A stretch of DNA of 23,954 nucleotides from Desulfobulbaceae bacterium UBA2213 (lineage in GTDB: Bacteria; Desulfobacterota; Desulfobulbia; Desulfobulbales; Desulfocapsaceae), in contig DCUN01000139.1 of the NCBI GenBank assembly GCA_002327225.1, positions 1 through 23,954 on the forward strand, in the 5' to 3' direction. The notes under the pieces were generated by a model. The model was not told the DNA's origin. It did no database searches and worked only from the letters and a program-made list of their open reading frames with translations. Position 1 is the first letter of the stretch; every line of letters starts with the position of its first letter. This document shows positions 15,713 through 21,572 of this stretch, piece by piece. Position numbers and translations under genes: made by a program.

Positions 15713-16126
15713 TCAGCGATCGTTTCGACCGTGACCTTTACCGCGATCGTCCTTCTTGCTTTTTCCTTGATTATCGCGGCGATCACGATGCTTTTCCTGA
15801 TACCGTGGAACATACTCGCGGCTATACCAGGTATCCTGCACAAAGAAGACCCGCTCGCCGCAGGCATTGTATTCTCGGCAATGCTTGCGCCACTTTTTGG
15901 CATGGCCAGGGGGAACGCGCAGATAGACCGGCGGTCGTTCCACCAGCACCCGTTCAATGGCTATCGGTTGAGGATAGATCACCTGTGGCTGCGGGAAATC
16001 GCCGATGTCAAGTCGGCCATAGAATCCGGGTTGACCTATGCTGACGGAGACACCAACATCGGCAGCGAATGTCGGGGGTATGAAGCTGGCAGCGCCGAAC
16101 ACCGCTGCGATCAGAAAACGTTTCAT
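15713..16126 (-). CDS. Secreted basic protein of unknown function
   Basis: A 137-residue exported protein. The signal peptide MKRFLIAAVFGAASFIPPTFA is cut before ADVGVSVSIGQPGFYGRLDIG. The middle is Pro/Val/Ile-rich (PQVIYPQPIAIERVLVERPP), then VPPGHAKKWRKHCREYNACG with two cysteines that could form a disulfide. WYSREYVPRYQEKH follows, and then a very basic, disordered Lys/Arg/Asp tail. AAGAGGT lies eight bases before the ATG. I recall this mature N-terminus and the PPGHAKxWRKHC block from small proteins common in betaproteobacteria, which hints at transfer; this was not checked. The role is unknown. Confidence 0.78.
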   Translation of the reverse strand: MKRFLIAAVFGAASFIPPTFAADVGVSVSIGQPGFYGRLDIGDFPQPQVIYPQPIAIERVLVERPPVYLRVPPGHAKKWRKHCREYNACGERVFFVQDTWYSREYVPRYQEKHRDRRDNQGKSKKDDRGKGHGRNDR

Positions 16127-16232
16127 AGGAAACCTCTTATTGTGATGATTTTGTAAGTGTAAGGGATTTAAAATTTTTAATTATACCATGCTAGCCCGGA
16201 TATTTCATAAGAATGATGAATCGGCCCGCAGA

Positions 16233-16295
16233 AGTGACCTGGGTCGCGAAAAAAACACTTCATCAAAACCGGCATCATTCGCGACCAAGGTCGCT
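16233..16295. repeat. REP-like hairpin
   Basis: Arms 16233-16250 (AGTGACCTGGGTCGCGAA) and 16278-16295 are inverted copies with two mismatches in 18 and a 27-base loop. The right arm, reading TTCGCGACCAAGGTCGCTCC, resembles REP sequences I recall from gamma- and betaproteobacteria. Only one copy is in the window. Confidence 0.6.
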
Positions 16296-16381
16296 CCTGC
16301 TGGGTGACTACGTGATTTTTACGAACCATTCGCAATATCAATTTAGAGTTTCATGGTTTGCACCACTCTTGCTACTCTCGT

Positions 16382-16446
16382 TCTTCCTGCGGATGAATAA
16401 GGGCTGCGATCTGCTCCAGCCCCCGGACAAAAGTCATGGGCGAGGG
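16382..16446 (-). pseudogene. 65-bp direct repeat, left copy: orphan 3' end of the binding-protein gene
   Basis: These 65 bases are identical to 20592-20656, inside the 3' end of the B12-type binding-protein gene. On the minus strand they still encode its C-terminal residues (SPMTFVRGLEQIAALIHPQ), followed by a changed last few codons and a stop. Upstream the similarity ends abruptly and an in-frame stop appears, so this is a fragment and not a gene. It marks the left edge of a 4.1-kb segment. Confidence 0.85.
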
Positions 16447-16532
16447 ACCATCTTCCAACAAGGATCAATCTGTCGATGTTTTCGCAGACCTGCCTAAAAC
16501 ACACAGCCTCCCCCCGGAGGGGCAATAAACAG

Positions 16533-17924
16533 ATGAAAAATGTCAAACCTCTCTTTTTATTTTTTTGGCTCGTATCCATTTTGTGCCTCAGCAATGGATG
16601 TGCGACCTTGCCGAACGTCTCTGAAATAATTGAGGAGGCACCGACTGCACAAAACCCTCGTCAAATCCTTTCATCCAAGGGACTGATATCTCCCCGAAAA
16701 AGCAAGGCTATCATGGAACGACTGAAGCGGTCGGTCGACCCGACTGATATTCTGGAACGCCACACTGCCGTGGTTGAATCGATCACCGAAAGTCCGCTGA
16801 CCAAGGGGAACAAAGTCACTCTGCTCGCCGATGGTCAGGCTACCTATACCGCCATGTTTGCAGCAATAGAGAAGGCCAAGGACCATCTGAACCTTGAAAC
16901 GTATATCATTGAAGATGATGAAACAGGCCGCAAATTTGCCGATCTGTTGCTGCAGAAACAGGCGAAAGGTGTCCAGGTAAATCTCATTTATGACAGCGTG
17001 GGCAGTATGAAAACTCCCGCTTCTTTTTTCCAGCGCCTGGTCGACGGCGGAATTCAGGTGGTCGGTTTCAATCCGATAAATCCACTGGAGGTCCAGGGAG
17101 AATGGAACCTGACTCATCGGGATCACCGCAAGATGTTGATAGCCGACGGCAAAATCGCCATTATCGGAGGCATCAACATCAGCAAGGTTTATTCGAGTAC
17201 TCCTTTCAAGCGGAAACGAAACGAAAAGGCGCCAATCCACTGGCGCGACACAGACATTCAGGTTGAAGGCCCGGCCGTGGCTGAATTCCAGAAGCTTTTT
17301 CTGGACACCTGGCTGAAACAGAAGGGACCGAAGCTTTCCGAACAGAACTCTTTCCCTGACCTGAAGACAGAGGGTCATTCCCTGGTGCGAGTGGTCGGAA
17401 GTACGCCGGGACAGGACAACAGGATCCCTTTTATTATGTATGTATCGGCCATCACTTTTGCCGAGCATTCGATTCACATGACGAATTCCTATTTCATTCC
17501 TGACGACCAGATAATAAAGGCCCTTACTGATGCTGCTGAGCGAGGTGTTGATGTAAAGCTCATTCTCCCTGGGATCACCGATTCGAAGCTGGCATTATCT
17601 GCCCAGAGGGATCATTATTCCGAGCTTTTGCAGGCGGGAGTGAAGGTATATGAGCACAGTACGTCCCTGCTGCACGCAAAAACTGCGGTAATTGACAAGG
17701 TCTGGTCAACCGTCGGCTCAACCAACATGGATTTCTTGAGTTTATTAAGCAACGACGAGGTAAATGCGGTTATCCTGAGCAAGGAGTTTGCCGTCGAAAT
17801 GGAGGAGATGTTTGTCAGGGACCTTGCGGATTCCAAGGAAATTCAATGGGCTGAATGGAAAAAAAGACCTTTGTTGCCCCGAATCAGGGGGTGGTTTATG
17901 AATTTGTTCGTCCGATGGTTGTAA
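16533..17924 (+). CDS. Phospholipase D / cardiolipin synthase-family lipoprotein
   Basis: A 463-residue protein with two HxKxxxxD phospholipase D motifs: HRKMLIAD (H198, K200, D205) and HAKTAVID (H381, K383, D388), each followed by a Gly-Gly or Gly-Ser-x-Asn-x-Asp block. Spacing and length fit cardiolipin synthase-like transphosphatidylases. Instead of the usual two N-terminal helices it has a lipoprotein signal peptide (MKNVKPLFLFFWLVSILC) ending in LSNGC, with the lipid-carrying Cys near 23, so it should sit on the periplasmic face of a membrane. ATG at 16533 is chosen over 16476 because it opens the signal peptide and has GGAGGGG upstream. It is followed, 48 bases on, by a secreted protein on the same strand. 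It may make cardiolipin or hydrolyse lipids; which is unclear. Confidence 0.88.
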   Translation: MKNVKPLFLFFWLVSILCLSNGCATLPNVSEIIEEAPTAQNPRQILSSKGLISPRKSKAIMERLKRSVDPTDILERHTAVVESITESPLTKGNKVTLLADGQATYTAMFAAIEKAKDHLNLETYIIEDDETGRKFADLLLQKQAKGVQVNLIYDSVGSMKTPASFFQRLVDGGIQVVGFNPINPLEVQGEWNLTHRDHRKMLIADGKIAIIGGINISKVYSSTPFKRKRNEKAPIHWRDTDIQVEGPAVAEFQKLFLDTWLKQKGPKLSEQNSFPDLKTEGHSLVRVVGSTPGQDNRIPFIMYVSAITFAEHSIHMTNSYFIPDDQIIKALTDAAERGVDVKLILPGITDSKLALSAQRDHYSELLQAGVKVYEHSTSLLHAKTAVIDKVWSTVGSTNMDFLSLLSNDEVNAVILSKEFAVEMEEMFVRDLADSKEIQWAEWKKRPLLPRIRGWFMNLFVRWL

Positions 17925-17972
17925 CGTTCGTTAACGGTGGGCTCATTACGCATTATAGTGGGAGTGAATCAT

Positions 17973-18911
17973 GTGAATCAGATATATAAGAGCAGAAACC
18001 TTCCGAAGTTCTTCCTTTTCCTGCTCGTAGCTGCGATTCTTTTTTTTATCGATTCCGCAGCAGCTGTTGAAAAGCCCTGGCAGGGCTCAGAGAGCCTGCT
18101 CGACACCTATCACAGGAACATGGCCAGACTGGAGACAAACAGCTTTGGCCTTCCTCTCGTTGTGGACTCTGTTGAGCAGGATGAGCGCGTTCATGTGGAT
18201 ATCTACGGAATCTTCGATCATCCCTTCAGCAGCATTGTCAACATGCTCAAGGTTCCGGCGAACTGGTGTGATATCGTCTCCCTCCATCCCAATGTCAAGG
18301 CCTGCACCTCGAGTGACTTGTCTGGCGCCTGGCTGCTGACCTTTTACCTCGGCAGCAAAGCCTATCAACCTCTGGAAGATACGCGCCAAGTCATTTACCG
18401 CTACCGGTACGTTGATCCGCAGCCGGAATATCTGGATATCACCCTTAATGCTGATGCCGGCCCCTTCGGCACGAAGGAACACAAGATGAGGTTCGAGGCG
18501 TTACCGCTTGATGGGCAAAGGACTTTTGTCCACGTCAGTTATGCATACAGCGACAGTGCCGCGCTTCGCCTTGTGACAAAGATCTATTTTGCGACGCTCG
18601 GTCGGGGCAAGGTCGGGTTTACGGTGACCGGAACAGACAGAAACGGCGCACCCATCTATATCAGCGGACCACGCGGCGCAGTGGAGCGCAGTGCGGTCCG
18701 CTACTATTTCGCGATCCAGTCCTTTATGAATAGCTTGCGCTATCCCGAAGAAAGTCGTTTCCACATGAAAATCAGCGAGTGGTACGATCTCACGAGCCGC
18801 TACAGACTGCAGCTTTTTGATCTGGACAAGAAGGACTACCTCACATTCAAGACAAGAGAGCACAAGAACCAGATAACGCTCCAGCAACAGATCGGGACGG
18901 GTTTTCAGTGA
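17973..18911 (+). CDS. Exported protein of unknown function
   Basis: A 312-residue protein that I do not recognise by name. GTG at 17973 is chosen because GGAG lies eight bases upstream; the frame itself extends to 17937. The N-terminus is basic, then a hydrophobic stretch LPKFFLFLLVAAILFFIDSAAA acts as signal peptide or anchor. The mature part is rich in beta-strand patterns (VHVDIYGIFDHPFSSIVNML; EYLDITLNADAGPFG; FVHVSYAYSDSAALRLV), giving the impression of a lipid-binding START/SRPBCC-like or lipocalin-like fold; this is only an impression. Two cysteines (NWCDIV, VKACTS) could pair. It follows the phospholipase D gene on the same strand and is probably co-transcribed, which suggests an envelope-lipid role. 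Confidence 0.75.
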   Translation: MNQIYKSRNLPKFFLFLLVAAILFFIDSAAAVEKPWQGSESLLDTYHRNMARLETNSFGLPLVVDSVEQDERVHVDIYGIFDHPFSSIVNMLKVPANWCDIVSLHPNVKACTSSDLSGAWLLTFYLGSKAYQPLEDTRQVIYRYRYVDPQPEYLDITLNADAGPFGTKEHKMRFEALPLDGQRTFVHVSYAYSDSAALRLVTKIYFATLGRGKVGFTVTGTDRNGAPIYISGPRGAVERSAVRYYFAIQSFMNSLRYPEESRFHMKISEWYDLTSRYRLQLFDLDKKDYLTFKTREHKNQITLQQQIGTGFQ

Positions 18912-19052
18912 GTACCAGGATACTCCAAGCCTGTGGTGCTGCACAAGGAAGATGACAAGTTTAAAGGTCTGTTTGAGACTGGAGCGCAGGGGCCACACAA
19001 GGCCTTTTTCGTACCCATACTGCAGCGCTGTTGTTTATAAATTCAGGACGCT
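18912..19052. other. Convergent spacer, nothing recognised
   Basis: A short stretch between the exported protein and the leftward GlsB gene. No clear terminator or coding frame was found. Confidence 0.4.
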
Positions 19053-19304
19053 TCAAACTTTCTTGATAAATCCGACCAAAAACAGCAACACCACGGCTCC
19101 TACAGTAGCTATCACTATTGAGCCGATTATACCGCCAGAGGCCATTGCCAGCATCCTGAGCAGGAAGCCACCTACGACCCCACCGATAATGCCGATAAGA
19201 ATGTTACCCAGGAGACCAAAGCCCCCACCTTTCATAATTATTCCAGCCAGCCAACCCGCCACTGCTCCGGTTGCGATAAAAATTAACAAGCCTCTGATGT
19301 CCAT
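19053..19304 (-). CDS. GlsB/YeaQ/YmgE-family small membrane protein
   Basis: An 83-residue inner-membrane protein with three hydrophobic helices full of glycine: LLIFIATGAVAGWLAGIIMKGGGFG, then LLGNILIGIIGGVVGGFLL, then GGIIGSIVIATVGAVVLLFLVGFIKKV. The GWLAGxxxKGxGFGLxGNxxxGxxGxxxGG pattern defines the family, formerly called transglycosylase-associated proteins, commonly induced by stress. The function is not known in detail. GAGGTG lies about five bases before the ATG, directly after the 28-bp inverted repeat, so that structure sits in its leader. A second stress-type gene (DUF3185) lies upstream on the same strand. Confidence 0.9.
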   Translation of the reverse strand: MDIRGLLIFIATGAVAGWLAGIIMKGGGFGLLGNILIGIIGGVVGGFLLRMLAMASGGIIGSIVIATVGAVVLLFLVGFIKKV

Positions 19305-19321
19305 TGTTTCACCTCACGTTT

Positions 19322-19385
19322 ATCAGTGCCTTACAGATTATTTTCTTGTTTTTTTTTACAAGAAAATAATCTGTAAGGCACTGAT
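19322..19385. repeat. Perfect 28-bp inverted repeat with T8 loop
   Basis: 19322-19349 and 19358-19385 are exact inverted copies (28 of 28), with an 8-base loop of only T on the plus strand. It lies between the DUF3185 and glsB genes. No T-run follows the stem on the minus strand, so it is not a standard terminator for DUF3185. It would form a very stable hairpin just before the glsB ribosome binding site. Confidence 0.9.
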
Positions 19386-19399
19386 CCCGTTCATCGGGG

Positions 19400-19621
19400 T
19401 TAGCTTTTTTTGCTTCCAAAAAGCAGGAGCACACCGCCAATCACTATCGCCCCTACCCCAGCCCAGACCGGGACATTGACCGACTGTGTTTCCTTTACTG
19501 ACAACTCGATCGGTCCCAGCTTGGCCTTTTGAGTCTCCTTGGTGTAGCTGAAACTACCATATGCCAACCCCAGGGTGCCGGCCAGGATCAGTGCGATTGC
19601 CACACTCTTGACTGCGTTCAT
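19400..19621 (-). CDS. DUF3185-type small membrane protein
   Basis: A 73-residue membrane protein. One helix at the N-terminus (AVKSVAIALILAGTLGLAYGSF), a short polar loop with YTKETQKAKLGPIELSVKETQ, then a second helix VPVWAGVGAIVIGGVLLLFG ending in SKKS. This layout, with the LGLAYGSFSYT and LGPIELSVKE blocks, matches the DUF3185 family as I remember it; no function is known. ATG at 19621 is chosen because GGAGGAGAGG lies immediately upstream; the frame continues to 19663 but that start is poorer. It is upstream of glsB, with the long hairpin between. Confidence 0.82.
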   Translation of the reverse strand: MNAVKSVAIALILAGTLGLAYGSFSYTKETQKAKLGPIELSVKETQSVNVPVWAGVGAIVIGGVLLLFGSKKS

Positions 19622-19947
19622 TTCCTCTCCTCCTATTAAAAAAAGCCCTTGATTCCCCACCACAAAAGGCGCGCCTGGGAGGGGCTACAAAAACGGGCCC
19701 ACGAGCAAGTGATTGCTTTGCCAAGGAGCCCCGTGGGATTGAACCATTCCAGGGTTGTTACAGACGTCGACCTTGAATGACACGAATCAATAAGTTACGA
19801 TGCCTATTTTTTCAGATTTTGACTTTTTGCGAGACCATCAAAGCTAGATTACTGCTTACTTTCGCATTTACAGCCTGACAGCTCCTGCCGACGGACGGCT
19901 ATGGCCATCGCCCCTGGACCGGATATCTGGGGGCCGCCGAGGCATCG
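19622..19947. other. Spacer between BON gene and DUF3185 gene
   Basis: No credible gene in these 326 bases. A weak long-range dyad CCCACG/CGTGGG (19698-19737) is present. Around 19820-19841 the minus strand reads TGATGGTCTCGCAAAAAGTC, a short sequence I recall as part of dispersed repeats in deltaproteobacteria; a single copy here proves nothing. The promoter for the DUF3185-glsB pair should lie in this stretch. Confidence 0.4.
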
Positions 19948-20258
19948 TCACTTAAGCCGCATGTCGTTCTTGACCGACGTCACCCCTTTGACCCCACGTG
20001 CGACCTCAACCGCCCTGTTGATGTCGGCCCGGGAATTAACAAAACCGCTCAGTTGAACGACCCCTTTGAAGGTTTCGACGTTGATCTCGGTTACCTTCAG
20101 GGCGGGATCATGGAGAATTGCGGCCTTGATCTTTGTGGTGATAACAGTGTCATCGACATATTCCCCAGTCCCCTCATGCTTTTTCGTAGATGCGCAACCC
20201 AGAAAAAAAGCCAAGAGAATGATCAGGCAAAAAGCGGAAAAATCTTCTGTTGTTTCAT
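19948..20258 (-). pseudogene. BON-domain lipoprotein with a frameshift in its signal peptide
   Basis: The C-terminal 75 residues form one BON domain (YVDDTVITTKIKAAIL; VETFKGVVQLSGFV; VEVARGVKGVTSVKNDM), as in OsmY-like periplasmic stress proteins. GGAGGG precedes an ATG at 20258 that reads MKQQKIFPLFA and then stops; the hydrophobic core LIILLAFFLGC and the rest are in the next frame. One extra T in the T5 run (plus A5 at 20229-20233) would restore a textbook lipoprotein signal with FFLGC lipobox. So the gene is either a recent pseudogene, a sequencing error, or uses slippage at the run. No usable start exists in the downstream frame before the lipobox; a TTG at 20316 gives an implausible N-terminus. 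Confidence 0.8.
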
Positions 20259-20297
20259 GGATAGTCCCTCCAAATGAATAATGAAACTCACCACCCC

Positions 20298-20430
20298 TCA
20301 ATGCAGAATACACCAAGGGTGTCCTTTGAAATCAGGTGTTACGTTGTCAATATCTGGATTTTTTCTCTTCCTGGTCATCGGACACCTCCTCGTGGGTGGC
20401 TAAGCCACTCTTAAGAAAGTGTCCACTTTT
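20298..20430 (-). mobile_element. Possible relic of an IS3-family end with 26-codon ORF
   Basis: On the minus strand GTGGACACTTTCTTAAG (near 20430-20412) leads through a small GTGGC/GCCAC hairpin to GAGGAGG. This is seven bases before ATG at 20378, which opens a 26-codon frame starting MTRKRKN and ending at 20298. A start region of this kind and an MTRKR N-terminus resemble the left end and OrfA of some IS3-family elements, but the similarity stops after about seven codons. It could instead be a leader peptide. No transposase remains. Confidence 0.35.
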
Positions 20431-20584
20431 AGATTGCCACCACAAGTTTAAATAGTCAAATTTTGAGATGCTGTTATAGGAAATAAACAAACTGGCTGTT
20501 TTTTTCTTGGCCACAGCGCATCAACACGGATGAGCCTTCCTATGTTGAAACGTGGGAACAACGAAAAACAAGAAAGATATTTTT

Positions 20585-21448
20585 TTATTGCTCTTCCTGC
20601 GGATGAATAAGGGCTGCGATCTGCTCCAGCCCCCGGACAAAAGTCATGGGCGAGGGGCTGCAGATGAGATCCGGATCGACGACAAAGACCTGCCTGTTCC
20701 GCACGGCAGAGATGGGCTTAAAGCGCAGCCACTCCTCCTTTTCTCCACCACCCGTGCCCCCTTCACTGCCCATGAAGGCGATAATGATCACATCAGGGTT
20801 CTGGGCCGTCACCTTTTCATAATCATAGCGACCATCTCTCTGACCGGCAGCTATGTTGATGCCACCGGCCAGGACGATGAAGTCATTGGTAAAGGAATCT
20901 TCCACCGAGGCAAAGAGGGGATGGGCGCCCACCTGGAGGAACACTTTTTTTTCAGGCAGCCCCTTGACCTGCTGCTGGATGGTTAGGACTTGCCTTTGCG
21001 CTTCAGCAATGATCTCGCCTGCCCTCTCCTCAAGTCCCAGGAGCCTGCCCAGTTGCAGAAACTGCTCGCAGATCCTGATAAAATCAGGCGGCTGCGCAAA
21101 ATGCACCACCCGCACCCCGGAGGCTGCCAGCTGGGCCACCTGCTGCGGACTGGTAAGACCGGTGGCCAGGATCAGATCCGGTTGCAGCCCGATTATCTGC
21201 TCGATATTGAGCTGCATCACCGAACCGATCTTCACCTTATCACGGGCCACTTCCGGATGAACGCAATAAGTGGTATTGGCCACCAGGCGATCCCCTGCCC
21301 CCAGCAGAAAGACATTTTCGGTGTTGGTCGGCCCGAGAGAGACAATCCTCTGGGGAAACTGCTTTTCTTGACTACAAGCAGATTCCGGAAACAGAGCAAG
21401 CACCACTGTCAACAATAGCCCCACTCTTAAAAAGGCAAATCTCGTCAT
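20585..21448 (-). CDS. btuF: Periplasmic binding protein, BtuF/FhuD-type (probably cobalamin)
   Basis: A 287-residue exported class III binding protein for vitamin B12, haem or siderophores. A signal peptide (MTRFAFLRVGLLLTVVLALF) is followed by QRIVSLGPTNTENVFLLGAGDRLVANT, the family opening. IEQIIGLQPDLILATG and DVIIIAFMGSEGG mark the two lobes, and PMTFVRGLEQIAALIHP is the closing helix. ATG at 21448 has AAGAG eight bases upstream; a GTG at 21454 is less likely. It lies downstream of the riboswitch-led TonB receptor on the same strand, so B12 (or another corrinoid) is the likely ligand. No permease or ATPase is in the window. Its last 22 codons lie within the right copy of the 65-bp direct repeat, and the gene is intact here. 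Confidence 0.82.
   Translation of the reverse strand: MTRFAFLRVGLLLTVVLALFPESACSQEKQFPQRIVSLGPTNTENVFLLGAGDRLVANTTYCVHPEVARDKVKIGSVMQLNIEQIIGLQPDLILATGLTSPQQVAQLAASGVRVVHFAQPPDFIRICEQFLQLGRLLGLEERAGEIIAEAQRQVLTIQQQVKGLPEKKVFLQVGAHPLFASVEDSFTNDFIVLAGGINIAAGQRDGRYDYEKVTAQNPDVIIIAFMGSEGGTGGGEKEEWLRFKPISAVRNRQVFVVDPDLICSPSPMTFVRGLEQIAALIHPQEEQ
20592..20656. repeat. 65-bp direct repeat, right copy
   Basis: These bases are identical to 16382-16446, 4210 bases to the left, in the same orientation. They lie inside the 3' end of the binding-protein gene and leave its stop codon (20585-20587) intact. Identity starts and ends sharply on both sides. With the left copy it bounds a segment of 4145 bases. 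Confidence 0.9.
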
Positions 21449-21467
21449 TACCACAACTCTTTTTATA

Positions 21468-21491
21468 GAATAAAACAGGTATGTTACCTGT
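21468..21491 (-). terminator. Weak terminator-like hairpin before btuF
   Basis: On the minus strand ACAGGTA-ACA-TACCTGT (7 bp, 3-base loop) is followed by TTTTATT. It lies between the TonB receptor gene and btuF and could partially end the receptor transcript, reducing expression of the downstream gene. The T-run is short. Confidence 0.4.
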
Positions 21492-21572
21492 CAGAAATGT
21501 CAGGTACCGCTTTTAATCTCAAAGATTCTCACTGAAAAGACCATTCCGAGAATAAGGGATTTCAGCTCACGG

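Larger units (their letters stand above)
16127..16532. other. Intergenic region with REP-like hairpin and btuF-tail copy
   Basis: The region separates the leftward 137-aa gene from the rightward phospholipase D gene. It contains the REP-like hairpin and the left copy of the 65-bp direct repeat, listed separately. The start of the phospholipase gene is preceded by GGAGGGG ten bases upstream. Short frames across it are shadows of the repeat. Confidence 0.55.

Noticed and set aside
19322..19385. The 28-bp palindrome as an ordinary intrinsic terminator
   Set aside because: The T-run is in the loop on one strand and absent after the stem on both strands.
18952..19479. 175-codon plus-strand ORF over the glsB region
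   Set aside because: It is antisense to glsB and DUF3185 and crosses the 28-bp palindrome; low-complexity Pro/Ile content is typical of a shadow frame.
16447..20591. The 4.1-kb segment as a composite transposon or phage island
   Set aside because: No transposase, integrase, phage gene or inverted ends were found; only the 65-bp direct repeat and a doubtful IS relic support mobility.
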